Source: Sporosarcina psychrophila
Lineage (GTDB): Bacteria; Bacillota; Bacilli; Bacillales_A; Planococcaceae
Assembly (NCBI RefSeq): GCF_001590685.1
Contig: NZ_CP014616.1
Location: 3,595,001 to 3,659,000 of the forward strand
Direction: 5' to 3'
DNA: 64,000 nt
Shown here: positions 8,905-17,685 of the stretch, in pieces
How positions within the stretch are numbered: position 1 is the first letter of the stretch
How the letters are laid out: the number at the start of each line of letters is the position of its first letter
Notes under the pieces: model-generated
What the model saw: the letters and a program-made list of their open reading frames with translations, nothing else
What the model was told of the DNA's origin: nothing
The model's database searches: none
Made by a program: the position numbers and the translations under genes

Positions 8905-9365
8905 GTTGTTTCCTCCTAGTTAACGACTTCTTAGTATCCTTATAGGGCTAGATGTATGTTGACAGTGGGTGGTTTTACAAATTTCATTTGCACAGCTGAT
9001 TTATCAGTATCGCGTTCGAGGCTACTACAAAAAAACAAGTTGTGCTTTCACTTCAATAGTTATTACCCGCTTCTTTCGGAAATTTAATTGGCGAATTATT
9101 TGTTTCCTTGATTCTCTAGATAACCTTATTCTTTTTTTACTACTTGCGATAAAACACTGGTTTATATCAATATCTTCTCCTCTTCCAGTTGCACCAGCAG
9201 CTGATATACTCATTCAGGCGAAAATCGTATAGAGACAGAAACAAGTAAGTTTTGAAATTACACACCGCTTCAAATAACCGTAAAAAGGTGAATTAGATTT
9301 AATGGGGTTAATCCTTCTTTAATAAATGAAATGATAGACTTTTGTAGATGTTTCACGTATGAATA
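8905..9365. other. Intergenic stretch without a convincing gene
   Basis: A 62-codon frame at 9025-9213 on the minus strand lacks a ribosome site and has no recognisable family. Otherwise only AT-rich spacer before the antisense promoter at 9366. Confidence 0.5.
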
Positions 9366-9374
9366 TGATATAAT
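9366..9374 (+). promoter_or_regulatory. Extended -10 promoter for the antitoxin RNA
   Basis: TGATATAAT, a perfect extended -10. No clear -35 is needed for this class. It points toward the 3' end of the toxin gene on the other strand. Confidence 0.55.
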
Positions 9375-9380
9375 CGCCCT

Positions 9381-9535
9381 ATAATAAGAAAAGCTGAATG
9401 TCTGAGAAACGTCCAGTTAATCACAGTCACACACCGCTTGAGAGCGGTTGACCAAAGGTAACAAATAAGAGTGTGTAAAAAAGAAGTAACCCCCACGATT
9501 ATCCTCTGGAAAGGTAATGGGCGGTTACTTTTTTT
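9381..9535 (+). ncRNA. Candidate antisense antitoxin RNA (RatA/SR4-like position)
   Basis: About 155 nt from the extended -10 promoter to the bidirectional hairpin. It would overlap the 3' part of the minus-strand toxin mRNA, the convergent layout of TxpA/RatA-type loci. It contains a small internal hairpin (CCGCTTGAGAGCGG). The boundaries are inferred from promoter and terminator only. Confidence 0.5.
9484..9535. terminator. Bidirectional terminator at the toxin/antitoxin overlap
   Basis: AAGTAAC...GGTTACTT inverted repeat with CCCCC/GGGCG inside and a T7 run on the plus strand. The toxin stop codon lies within it, as in other loci of this family. Confidence 0.65.
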
Positions 9536-9644
9536 GATTTGTGATAACTATAGCCACTACTATCGCTACACCGGCTGTTAATGCTGCAGCTATGAATATA
9601 CCGAATTGAAACAGCATATTCATAGCTTCAAAAGTTACCATCAT
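9525..9644 (-). CDS. Small hydrophobic holin-like toxin (type I toxin-antitoxin)
   Basis: 39-residue peptide (MMVTFEAMNMLFQFG start, ITNQKK end) with one long Ala/Val/Ile helix. MVTFEAM...FGIFI is the signature start of the putative holin-like toxin family. Ribosome site AAAGGGGGTG lies 6 bp before the first of two ATGs and pairs with CACTCCCTT upstream, so translation is self-masked. Plus-strand promoter and terminator signals form a plausible antisense RNA. Unlike the copy at 6821, the Gly/Ala-rich helix is classical. Confidence 0.75.
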   Translation of the reverse strand: MMVTFEAMNMLFQFGIFIAAALTAGVAIVVAIVITNQKK

Positions 9645-9650
9645 CTATAA

Positions 9651-9672
9651 CACCCCCTTTCTCAAGGGAGTG
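9651..9672 (-). promoter_or_regulatory. Shine-Dalgarno-masking hairpin of the second toxin
   Basis: In the toxin mRNA CACUCCCUU pairs with AAGGGGGUG across a short GAG/A loop (nine pairs, one G-U), hiding the ribosome site. Confidence 0.65.
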
Positions 9673-9844
9673 TCAACCACCCATCTGCTTTATGCAACTG
9701 CTGTTCTTAGTTTAACATGGCCGTGGTATGAATACGATGTCTATTCAAGTTACCCGTACCTCTGCGAGTTAAAATGACGAATGATTCCACCAATTGCGTA
9801 AAAGTGCAAAGAAGATTGGATTTTGTCCCCACCTCCTCAACTTT

Positions 9845-10549
9845 TTAGCGGACGACTTTTTGATAAAGACCATTATTTTTAATGTATTCATAGCAGGAGC
9901 CTGGCAACAAATACTGCGGTTCTCCCCCCATTGCAAATTCTTGTCGAATATATGTCGAACTTATTTCCATCGCTAATCCTTTATCTAACAATTGGAATCT
10001 ACCATCATCATGATTACGAAGAATAGGTGATTTCGAAATCGTGCTCAGAATGTCAATCCCGTTTCTAGCCATCACGATAAATTTATTTCGACTAATTAAC
10101 TCTTCAGCCAAGCGCCATTCTCCTTTACCGATATCCACCAGCAAATCAGCACCCATGATGAAATAAAAATCTGCATCAGGGAACGTTTCTTTGAAATACT
10201 CCATTGTGTAATACGTATAGTGATCGCCTGGTAATACTTCTAGTTCGTAATCATCCAAGATGAATTTAGGATTATTGTCAATTGCTAACTTTAGCATTTC
10301 CACTCGATGCTTGTTTTGCGTTTGCACTTGTTTATCTAACCGTTTGTTTGATGAAGGTAGAAATATAACATAGTCCAATTTTTTACGATGTGCCACTGTT
10401 GAGGCTGTCCACAAATGAACGTTGGTCACCGGGTCGAAAGAAGAACCGTAAACACCTATTTTCATACCTTTTTCAAACATTTTCTCGATGTCTTTCCCAG
10501 GATTTAGCTCTTGAAGATGTGCTTTTAGTTTTTCTGTCTTTTGCATCAA
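9845..10549 (-). CDS. nadD: Nicotinate/nicotinamide mononucleotide adenylyltransferase, NadD-like
   Basis: Makes (deamido-)NAD from the mononucleotide and ATP, the final steps of NAD salvage. 234 residues with an N-terminal extension of about 28 before the nucleotidyltransferase fold. GVYGSSFDPVTNVHL gives the G-x-F-x-P-x-x-x-x-H motif, and ISSTYIR near residue 203 is the second ATP-binding motif. It is longer than the housekeeping NadD of about 190 residues, so it is probably a second, salvage-dedicated enzyme. It is last in an operon after pncB and the nicotinamidase gene, 38 bp downstream of pncB. Either TTG or the adjacent ATG may be the start. Confidence 0.85.
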   Translation of the reverse strand: MMQKTEKLKAHLQELNPGKDIEKMFEKGMKIGVYGSSFDPVTNVHLWTASTVAHRKKLDYVIFLPSSNKRLDKQVQTQNKHRVEMLKLAIDNNPKFILDDYELEVLPGDHYTYYTMEYFKETFPDADFYFIMGADLLVDIGKGEWRLAEELISRNKFIVMARNGIDILSTISKSPILRNHDDGRFQLLDKGLAMEISSTYIRQEFAMGGEPQYLLPGSCYEYIKNNGLYQKVVR

Positions 10550-10587
10550 AAGTCATTCCTCCAATTTGTAAGTTTTGTATTTCTTCA

Positions 10588-12054
10588 TCAGCTATTTAGC
10601 TCCTGTACTTTTTCTTGTTCCTCACGAATATTTCTCATTTTATTATCCCAACATTTCTGACTTAAATCCACAGGATACTGTTCTGGATTCAAGGTACGCT
10701 TATATTCATCCCACAGGAGGTTTAAATTGTTTTTAGCATACGCTTGAATTTCCTGTATAGTTGGAGACACATATACAAGCTCTCCCTCTACAAAAATGTC
10801 CTGGTGTAATTCGATGGCTTCAAAGTTCGTCACAAATTTCGAGATAAACGTATGAGTTGGGTGAAACATTTTTAATTTTTCTTCCGCTTGCGGATTCTCA
10901 TCCATCATAGCAATATAATCACCTTCAGCACGATTATTCACCTTATTCACAATACGATATACTCTTTTCAATCCAGGTGTTGTTACTTTCTCTGGATTTC
11001 CAGATATTTTAATTGTGTCAACCATCTTCCCGTTATCATCCTCAATCGCCACCAATTTATAAACAGCACCAAGAGCTGGTTGGTCAAATGCGGTAATCAC
11101 TTTTGTTCCGACACCCCACGCATCAATTTTCGCTCCTTGTGCCTTCAGGTTCATTATGGTTTTTTCATCTAAGTCGTTTGAAGCAACAATTTTCGTTTTT
11201 CTAAATCCTGCTTTATCCAACATTTTTCGAGCTTCTTTTGATAAGTAAGCCAAGTCGCCACTGTCTAAACGAATCGCGTTAAAATTAATGCTATCTCCCA
11301 GTTCCTTCGCTACTTTAATAGCGATCGGCACACCAGAACGCAACGTATCATAGGTATCCACTAAAAACGTACATTCTTTATGACGGCGAGCATACTTATG
11401 AAATGCTTTGTATTCATCTTTATACGCTTGAACCATAGAATGTGCGTGTGTTCCAGACACAGGGATGCCAAACATCTTACCGGCTCTCACATTACTCGTT
11501 GCGGAAAACCCTGCGATATATGCCGCTCTTGTTCCCCACACCGCCGCGTCAAACTCATGTGCACGTCTCGTTCCAAACTCCATTACCGTTTGTTCGCCTA
11601 CCACTTGTTTGATACGTGCTGCTTTCGTCGCAATGAGTGTTTGGTAATTTACAATATTCAAGAGAGCTGTCTCTATCAACTGAGCCTCTGCCAAACTTGC
11701 TTCGACTTGGAGAATTGGTTCATTCGCGAAAACCAATTCTCCCTCTTTCATTGCCCGAATCGTTCCATTAAAGCGCACCGTTTGCAAATAGGCTAGGAAG
11801 TCTTCTTCATAACCCAATTCTTCACGTAAATAAGAAATGTCACTATCCGTAAAACGGTACTCTTGAATAAATTCAATGATTCGTTCCAATCCTGCAAAAA
11901 TACCGTAACCCGTTTCAAAAGGCAACTTGCGGAAATAGAGTTCAAACACTGCTCGTTTGTTGTGCATATTATCTTCCCAATACGTTTCTGCCATGTTAAT
12001 TTGATACAAATCCGTGTGTAGTGCTAGCCCATCATCTTGATATTTTTTAGTCAT
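10588..12054 (-). CDS. pncB: Nicotinate phosphoribosyltransferase
   Basis: 488-residue enzyme converting nicotinate and PRPP to nicotinate mononucleotide, the committed step of the Preiss-Handler salvage route. Recognisable blocks: YQINMAETYW near the start, MEFGTRRAHEFDAAVWGTRA, GIPVSGTHAHSMVQAY (phosphorylated-His region), NAIRLDSGDL and WGVGTKVITAFDQPALGAVY (phosphate-binding). AGAGGAGG precedes the ATG by 8 bp. It sits between the nicotinamidase and nadD-like genes, so the three enzymes form a complete nicotinamide-to-NAD path up to NadE. Confidence 0.95.
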   Translation of the reverse strand: MTKKYQDDGLALHTDLYQINMAETYWEDNMHNKRAVFELYFRKLPFETGYGIFAGLERIIEFIQEYRFTDSDISYLREELGYEEDFLAYLQTVRFNGTIRAMKEGELVFANEPILQVEASLAEAQLIETALLNIVNYQTLIATKAARIKQVVGEQTVMEFGTRRAHEFDAAVWGTRAAYIAGFSATSNVRAGKMFGIPVSGTHAHSMVQAYKDEYKAFHKYARRHKECTFLVDTYDTLRSGVPIAIKVAKELGDSINFNAIRLDSGDLAYLSKEARKMLDKAGFRKTKIVASNDLDEKTIMNLKAQGAKIDAWGVGTKVITAFDQPALGAVYKLVAIEDDNGKMVDTIKISGNPEKVTTPGLKRVYRIVNKVNNRAEGDYIAMMDENPQAEEKLKMFHPTHTFISKFVTNFEAIELHQDIFVEGELVYVSPTIQEIQAYAKNNLNLLWDEYKRTLNPEQYPVDLSQKCWDNKMRNIREEQEKVQELNS

Positions 12055-12120
12055 TTACTTTTCCTCCTCTTTAATAGTCCCGCTTCTTTTATTGTACTAA
12101 CAGCCGTTTTTTGTTCATTT

Positions 12121-13029
12121 TCACAACATGAATTCGGTTGATGTCACAATATGAATGCCATAAATCCGTTGAAGTTCTTTACATGCATGTTCTGTTGATT
12201 CTTCAAATCCAGGGATGGGACTCATGCAGTCATCCAACAAATAAATCTTTGATGGCAATTCATGCTTGTCACCGTAGTACTCGACGATCTGCCGAACGGA
12301 TTCCAATACACAGTGAGATTTTGCTTCCCCAGCGATAACAATTTTATCGTAAGCGAGTAAGGAATGAAGAAACGCATAATTTGTTCCGTCTGTTTTAGCA
12401 TACTCCGGTTTAATGATTCCGTACATTTCGCTTAATGGATCTTGCCCTTTCACAATCTTTTGTACGGTAGACTGCCGTATCATGGAATGAAAGTGAACCA
12501 TATTCGAAAACTGTTCTTCTAAGGCTGCGCCATGTGTCCCTTGAATGCAATGATAAGGCCATATCAACAATTGTTTTTTCCCTAAACGCTCCAAGTGAAT
12601 AATGTATGCCAAGCTTTCTTGTTGTTGTTCTACAGCCATCCATTTTCCTTGTTCAACATCTTCTCTTGTGATGACTGTAAATGGAACAGGATGATCTCCC
12701 TCTGCATCTACCCACCAACTCGGATGGAATAGCTGATGCAATTCATGTGTATCTAACGACAAGGCAATCGTCGTCACCTTATCTAGGTTTTGATAAAGGA
12801 ACTTAGTTACCCGTTCAACATCCTTATGGGAATTTGGGACACCTAGTTCTCCGTTTTCCATAAAGTCATTTTGAAAATCAATCCCCATGAACAACACCTT
12901 TTCAACATCTTCTCTTGAAAGTGTCATTTTCTCAGCATTCGCAAGGACCATTAATTCATTTAATCCCTTCGTATTCTCACTACCTACTCTTGAAACATCA
13001 ACGATTTCCTCAAATTTAGTTTTCATCAT
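12121..13029 (-). CDS. pncA: Nicotinamidase-like isochorismatase-family hydrolase
   Basis: Hydrolyses nicotinamide to nicotinate. About 300 residues, longer than the common form of about 200, because of an N-terminal extension of about 45 and internal insertions. FMGIDFQNDFMENGELGVPN carries the catalytic Asp, WPYHCIQGTHGAALEEQF is the nicotinamidase block, and AGEAKSHCVLESV holds the catalytic Cys. It is the first gene of the salvage operon, preceded by the dyad at 13059-13082. An upstream TTG at 13038 is an alternative start; both are within reach of AAAGGAG. Confidence 0.85.
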   Translation of the reverse strand: MMKTKFEEIVDVSRVGSENTKGLNELMVLANAEKMTLSREDVEKVLFMGIDFQNDFMENGELGVPNSHKDVERVTKFLYQNLDKVTTIALSLDTHELHQLFHPSWWVDAEGDHPVPFTVITREDVEQGKWMAVEQQQESLAYIIHLERLGKKQLLIWPYHCIQGTHGAALEEQFSNMVHFHSMIRQSTVQKIVKGQDPLSEMYGIIKPEYAKTDGTNYAFLHSLLAYDKIVIAGEAKSHCVLESVRQIVEYYGDKHELPSKIYLLDDCMSPIPGFEESTEHACKELQRIYGIHIVTSTEFML

Positions 13030-13058
13030 TTTCAACACACTCCTTTAGTTTAAATTAT

Positions 13059-13082
13059 ATTAACAATTTAACATTTGTTAAT
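13059..13082. promoter_or_regulatory. Putative NrtR operator upstream of the NAD-salvage operon
   Basis: ATTAACAA, 8 bp, TTGTTAAT: a perfect 8-bp dyad spanning 24 bp, 30-53 bp before the first gene. Another dyad of identical outer arms and length lies before the regulator gene. Confidence 0.7.
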
Positions 13083-13189
13083 TGTTATACCAAAAAATAA
13101 TAGTCACTACCGTTTCTTTGATTTACGATAGATTATGGACACCTGACTGCCTGTAACAGGAGGCATCCATATTTCATTGAATCATAAAT

Positions 13190-13999
13190 TTAGCGCCAAA
13201 TCGAAGGGGTAATGTCTACATCTACAAATCGGTATAATTTTGATGGTCGTTTCGTAGTGCTTGTCGGTTCTGCTGTTTTAGGAACTTGATTGTTGTCTAA
13301 CGCTTCTACGATAAAAGGCAGATTTGGTGCTTTCCTAAAGAACGCAGGCTTACTATTCACAACAGGATCATTAATAATCGCAAGCAACACCTGGCGTAAA
13401 TCTTCCAACTTGAATTCTTCTGTTAAAAAGTTTTTAACCACCGTTGTTTGAAACACATCTTTTCGAACGGCTTCCAAAGCATCTTTAATCACTTGGTAAT
13501 GGTCAAAAGCCAAATCTAACGTAAAGACTTCATCGATCGTAAATAATTGAACATCGTCTGCGTCATCAGCCGCTTCCCTACTATTAATGTTTTCTTCAGG
13601 AACAATTGCGTAATGAGCATTAGATAGTATCCATCCGCGTTTATCTCTACCTAATTTGTCATACACACCATAGTGTTTGATGTGAATGCCGTCTACACCT
13701 GTTTCTTCTTTTAGTTCACGCTTAGCCGCTTCGTAAGCTGTTTCTTCTGGATGGATAAACCCTCCTGGTAAAGCCCATTTTCCGCCTTCGATGTTAGGTT
13801 CACCTTCTGCATCGAACGCTGCCCGCTTAATCAACATCAAAGCTAATGAGTGATGAGAGGTTGATTCACTTCCAACAGTCAATTCCTCATTTGGGATTAA
13901 CGTAAATATCGCAATATCACTTGTATAGCCATCTGGCGTTCTGTACTGACTTGAATCATAATTTTGTAGTGCATCTTCTTCAGTTTTAAATTTGGACAT
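13190..13999 (-). CDS. nrtR: NrtR-type Nudix transcriptional regulator of NAD metabolism
   Basis: 269 residues. Residues about 25-165 are a Nudix fold and about 170-260 a winged-helix DNA-binding domain (KNFLTEEFKLEDLRQVLLAI is its first helix pair). NrtR proteins bind ADP-ribose in the Nudix domain and regulate NAD salvage genes. The Nudix box runs from Gly80 to Val102 (G-x5-E-x7-REL-x-EE-x-GV) and is complete, so hydrolase activity may be kept, whereas many NrtRs have a degenerate box. It is transcribed separately, in the same direction, ahead of the salvage operon and has its own copy of the dyad. It could instead be a plain ADP-ribose pyrophosphatase, but the C-terminal domain and operators argue for a regulator. 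Confidence 0.85.
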   Translation of the reverse strand: MSKFKTEEDALQNYDSSQYRTPDGYTSDIAIFTLIPNEELTVGSESTSHHSLALMLIKRAAFDAEGEPNIEGGKWALPGGFIHPEETAYEAAKRELKEETGVDGIHIKHYGVYDKLGRDKRGWILSNAHYAIVPEENINSREAADDADDVQLFTIDEVFTLDLAFDHYQVIKDALEAVRKDVFQTTVVKNFLTEEFKLEDLRQVLLAIINDPVVNSKPAFFRKAPNLPFIVEALDNNQVPKTAEPTSTTKRPSKLYRFVDVDITPSIWR

Positions 14000-14126
14000 C
14001 TGATTTCATCTCCTTCGCTTTAACCAACTATCGACGAGCCTTCATTTTTTCCTTAGCGACGCCCATAGTTGTTTATCAGGTAACGATCTATATAGTATGG
14101 CTTAAAAACCAAAAATCTTCTTTTCA

Positions 14127-14150
14127 ATTAACAATTACAAAACCGTTAAT
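14127..14150. promoter_or_regulatory. Putative NrtR autoregulatory operator
   Basis: ATTAAC, 12 bp, GTTAAT: same arms and same 24-bp span as the site at 13059-13082. It lies 128-151 bp before the regulator start. Confidence 0.6.
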
Positions 14151-14274
14151 TTAATTATATATCAGGTAAATAATAAATGCAAGAAAAGTTTTCTTGTATA
14201 TTAAAAATCAGTATCTGTGCAACAACACTAGCGTTGTGTCATACACAATGACGAATATTTGACGCTTACCATAC

Positions 14275-14301
14275 AAAAATCCCGAATCGGGAAATTTTTT
14301 T
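14275..14301. terminator. Terminator-like hairpin
   Basis: AAAAATCCCG / CGGGAAATTTTTTT with a 3-base loop and flanking A/T runs. It could act in both directions. Confidence 0.5.
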
Positions 14302-14464
14302 CAAAGTGTCCGTGATTCAGGGTACAGTTCACTAGTTTCAAAAGATTACCTTCTTTTCTAAGCAATTTCCGTTTCCCAAAATTGTCGAACGAAAATCTTT
14401 TTTCACATTGTTGTCCCCTAAACCTCAATTCCCTTCTATATAAAGAATAAAGGGGATATTCTTT

Positions 14465-15253
14465 ATGACAACTTACCTAACGGAATACGCACACTTCACA
14501 AACAAACACGATTTAGACGAAGCAACAAGGCAACACGTACTCACGAACTGGAACGACATGAATCAAACCGAGCGGGCTGTTCTTGATATGATCCGCCGCT
14601 ACTCCGTTAAATACGGCGCTGCACACTTGAAACACGAAACAATCGAAAAGGCCATTAAGAAATCCAATGCAACTGTACGCCGCGCCATTCGCAAATTAGA
14701 AAAGCTTGAAATTATCGAACGTATTCACTATATCCGCCCAGTCATGAGCGGTCTAGGCGCTAATATTTACGTCATTAAACCTACTAATGACCAGTCGAAA
14801 TTGAACACCCCAGAGAGTACTGAAAAGCCTCTTGGCAGTAAGGTGGAACTCGCTAAACCGCAAACCAAAGCTTTTTTTTCTAAAGCGATAAAACCTAAAG
14901 ACCTTAAAAGAACGTCTCCTCCGGAAATTGTGCCTACTACACTTTTTGGTAAGATGAAATCTCTTCTTTCTTCAACAATCGGAGAAAATAATTTAGCACG
15001 CAACTTTTACGGCGTCTACCGGAAACAGTCCCTGCAAATGCTGAAATTTAGTATTCACGAAGACAAAGGAGAACTGTTCGAGCAATTAGCCATGCAAGCC
15101 CTTCGTATTGCGGTTCAAACAACGAAACAGAAAAAAGTCCGGAATCTGCCCGGCTATTATTCAGGTGTTTTGCGGGAACTCATCGGTAAGGCATTATTCA
15201 GCGAGGCTTTCATGGATTATGATATAGCCGTTGAAGGGTTTTACTATCGTTGA
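14465..15253 (+). CDS. Winged-helix protein, possibly plasmid/phage replication-like
   Basis: 262 residues. Residues about 30-95 form a helix-turn-helix (LKHETIEKAIKKSNATVRRAIRKLEKLEIIERI), then a Pro/Lys-rich linker (about 108-165), then an alpha-helical C-terminus (LPGYYSGVLRELIGKALF) resembling the ends of replication-initiation or replisome-organiser proteins. AAAGGGGATA precedes the ATG by 7 bp. The next recognisable sequence downstream is a broken phage-type replication domain, so this gene may belong to the same mobile remnant, although related proteins are also chromosomal in Bacillales. Function is not established. Confidence 0.7.
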   Translation: MTTYLTEYAHFTNKHDLDEATRQHVLTNWNDMNQTERAVLDMIRRYSVKYGAAHLKHETIEKAIKKSNATVRRAIRKLEKLEIIERIHYIRPVMSGLGANIYVIKPTNDQSKLNTPESTEKPLGSKVELAKPQTKAFFSKAIKPKDLKRTSPPEIVPTTLFGKMKSLLSSTIGENNLARNFYGVYRKQSLQMLKFSIHEDKGELFEQLAMQALRIAVQTTKQKKVRNLPGYYSGVLRELIGKALFSEAFMDYDIAVEGFYYR

Positions 15254-15460
15254 AATTATTGTGTGGGTGCCTGAACTCCAGAAAACAACTAATAGTTCAT
15301 ACAAAGCTGAAATATCAGGCGGTGCAACATGTGCCATCGACGGCGGCAAAATCATCCAAAGAGGAAGTGCAAATTGACCCCCTCTAGAGAAGGCAAAATG
15401 CCCTTATTAATAACCAAAGAATATAAGAATATTAAAAAAGAACTTGTTGAGAACGATCTT

Positions 15461-15749
15461 GACGTTGTGTCTGTCATTGATTATTTAAACAACAAAGCGT
15501 GCAAGTAATTTAAAGCGTCTTCGAAGGCGACTGCAAGATTGGTGAAAGGGCGTTTCAGTGAAGGGTACACATTAACGGTTTGCAAAAAGTCATTGACAGG
15601 AAGGCTAAGAATTAGCTGAATGATCCACATTGGTAGAAGTATTTAACGCCCTTCCACGAAAACTATTGGGAAGAATCGAGGGTCAGTAACTTGCGAGAAA
15701 GCAGTCCGCCAAAGCCGTTCGAATTAGACTTTAGCAATGGGGAGGCGTA
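15461..15749 (+). pseudogene. Broken phage replisome-organiser C-terminal domain
   Basis: Conceptual reading VIDYLNNKACK-stop-FKASSKATARLVKGRF, then SEGYTL..CKKVIDRKAKN-stop-LNDPHW-stop-KYLTP. This follows the conserved phage C-terminal domain (the YLN...F+A-K-T..LI..RL.EGF...VID.K...WLND....YLRP pattern). It has one in-frame TAA, a one-base frameshift near 15590 (between CKK and VID) and two TAGs replacing conserved positions. It is dead and is the clearest sign of a former prophage or plasmid here. Confidence 0.75.
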
Positions 15750-16168
15750 ACGGATGACGTGTTATGCGCAGATTGAAAAAAGTGTGTAGTGAACCGTACC
15801 AGTGAATGTCACAATGAAATTTCGTTTAACTGTGCAAGGAGCTATTCAGCAAACTCGAATCAATAGCATAATAAAAGTAGAATCAGATATTCGAGTGAGA
15901 ATCTAACCAATCACTTCCCTTTGCTGTCTCTTCCTGTCACAATGCCAAATTCATTAAAATCCAAAACAGAAAGTGGATTGAATTCCTTTGCAGATGAGTG
16001 TGTGATGCACAGGCAACCATAACCAAAGGGATCTGTATATTGCTGTTCGAGTCATTTCACTATTATGCAGTACCCTTACATTAATTAAAATGAGGGATTG
16101 ATTTGAGTAAAGTATTCATAATCAGGGCTAATGGTAAAATCGGTAAAAAATTAGTCGATATCTCAGAA
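15750..16168. other. Decayed accessory DNA
   Basis: No frame above 50 codons with a ribosome site on either strand. Probably the continuation of the mobile remnant. Confidence 0.5.
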
Positions 16169-17161
16169 TTATTGGTTTGATTCATATTGGTCAATGCCAT
16201 CGGCGGTGATTTTATAACAATCCTGTTCAGTACCGTATTTTACTAGACTTTTTTCTACTAGATAATCTAATGCTATTCGTAATTCAATGCTCATATATTC
16301 GGAGTTATTAAAATGATCTTCATAATAGCTTGAACTACCATGATGTAAAAGGTATAACTGTTCAATTATTAGCTTTCTGAAAGTTTGTCTACCCTCAATG
16401 CTTAAATTATTATCTTGCTCATATGTTTCTAGAAGGTGCATCTTCCCTATTGCCATACTATCTTCATAGTAATGATATTCATCAGGGACATTAACAATAT
16501 TATCAATAACTTTAGAATCTAAAGATGGAACTTTTAAATGGGCTAATAACTCCTTAAATTTATGCCTTTGTTCTATGTTTTTGATTTTCTTGAAGCCTTT
16601 ATAGGTTTTGTTAGTTATATTTTTCTCGTAAAATTCGTGATAATACATTAAAACATCTCTGCATATCGAATAGTTTATATTATTAATCATTAGGGTGATT
16701 CTCCAAATGTGAATTAAACAAAGAAACTTATATGATTCTTTATTAGGTTTGTATAATTTATGATAATCATCCATAATCTCAGAAAAAAGTTTAACTTCTA
16801 AAATATCTTGCTTATATCCAAGGTTATCTTCAAATAAAAGAACTTCTTTAAGTTCTTGATATGTTTTAAAAGTTTTTTCTTCTAAGCTTTTTTTATTATC
16901 TTCAATAAAATCCATTAACTTATCTTTGTACTCATATGGATTTATTAATAGCACATCCGTTCGAAAAGCGTTCATAGTTTTAAATAAATTGTAAATTTCA
17001 TGAGTGGCTTCATGATAAAAGGATTCAAACTTTTTCCGCTTTGATTCTTTTTTTGTTTTTCTATTGTTAACTATAATATTAATTGCTTGAGTCACAATTA
17101 CAGATAAGAGAGCAATATAAACTTTTTGAGCAGATTCGCTAAACAATACTTCGTAGTTCAT
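16169..17161 (-). CDS. Membrane-anchored hypothetical protein, AT-rich orphan
   Basis: 330 residues. A single N-terminal membrane helix (about residues 12-30, VYIALLSVIVTQAINIIV) is followed by a large, mainly helical, Lys/Glu/Tyr-rich cytoplasmic part. It ends in what looks like a small winged helix (IALDYLVEKSLVKYGTEQDCYKIT). The start is the ATG at 17161, 8 bp after GAGGAG; an upstream TTG is unlikely. The codon use is much more AT-rich than in neighbours, with many AAA/AAT/TTA codons. Its flanks are pseudogenes, so it is a recent import. I do not recognise a family. N-TM plus helical proteins of this sort occur in phage-defence loci, but nothing here proves it. Confidence 0.75.
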   Translation of the reverse strand: MNYEVLFSESAQKVYIALLSVIVTQAINIIVNNRKTKKESKRKKFESFYHEATHEIYNLFKTMNAFRTDVLLINPYEYKDKLMDFIEDNKKSLEEKTFKTYQELKEVLLFEDNLGYKQDILEVKLFSEIMDDYHKLYKPNKESYKFLCLIHIWRITLMINNINYSICRDVLMYYHEFYEKNITNKTYKGFKKIKNIEQRHKFKELLAHLKVPSLDSKVIDNIVNVPDEYHYYEDSMAIGKMHLLETYEQDNNLSIEGRQTFRKLIIEQLYLLHHGSSSYYEDHFNNSEYMSIELRIALDYLVEKSLVKYGTEQDCYKITADGIDQYESNQ

Positions 17162-17197
17162 AAGTTTACTCCTCTTCAATGATATTATAAATTTATT

Positions 17198-17553
17198 TCA
17201 TGCACCCTTTAGTAGCATTTCAAAACTTGTCCATGTTTTCGTTATCGGTTTGACATGAAACTTTTTGGGTAGTGCTGCAAGTTCGGGCTTGGCACGCTTT
17301 AGGAACTTCCCTGCGGAAATGAGTACGTCATTCATGAATTCCTCTTCTGTCTTTGCGACGACCTCCAATAGCGTAATCCTGTCTACGTTCTAGTTCAGAT
17401 AGACTTCATGTTCTTCATAAACTTCTGTTCCTTTTGCGATGAAGTGGCTGAAATGATAATTTGCTGCAAGTAATTCATTGATTTTCCCGATAACATCGTC
17501 TGAAGATGGTATATTTTTAAAGTCGATTTGCTGTTCCCAAAAACAGGTTTCAT
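17198..17553 (-). pseudogene. Disrupted hypothetical gene
   Basis: Reading frame with good codon sense (WEQQIDFKNIPSSDDVIGKI, ending PITKTWTSFEMLLKGA) but the start codon ATG (17553) is in a different frame, so a frameshift lies in the first dozen codons. An in-frame TAG interrupts VYLN-stop-NVDRITLLEVV. A ribosome site (GGAGG) is intact. About 118 residues when repaired; no family recognised. Confidence 0.65.
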
Positions 17554-17685
17554 AAGGTGTTCCTCCAATATATTTTTTTATAACGTGTCACATTTCCATA
17601 CCTATTATATCGGATAAATTAGGCAGATTTGAAATGTTTTTAATATAATAAGAATGAATGTTCTAAATTTCGAAAGGAGGTCACT

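Noticed and set aside
9025..9213. 62-codon minus-strand frame
   Set aside because: No ribosome site and no recognisable family; kept only as a note in the intergenic entry.
14228..14428. 66-codon minus-strand frame upstream of the winged-helix gene
   Set aside because: Contains a terminator hairpin and lacks a ribosome site.
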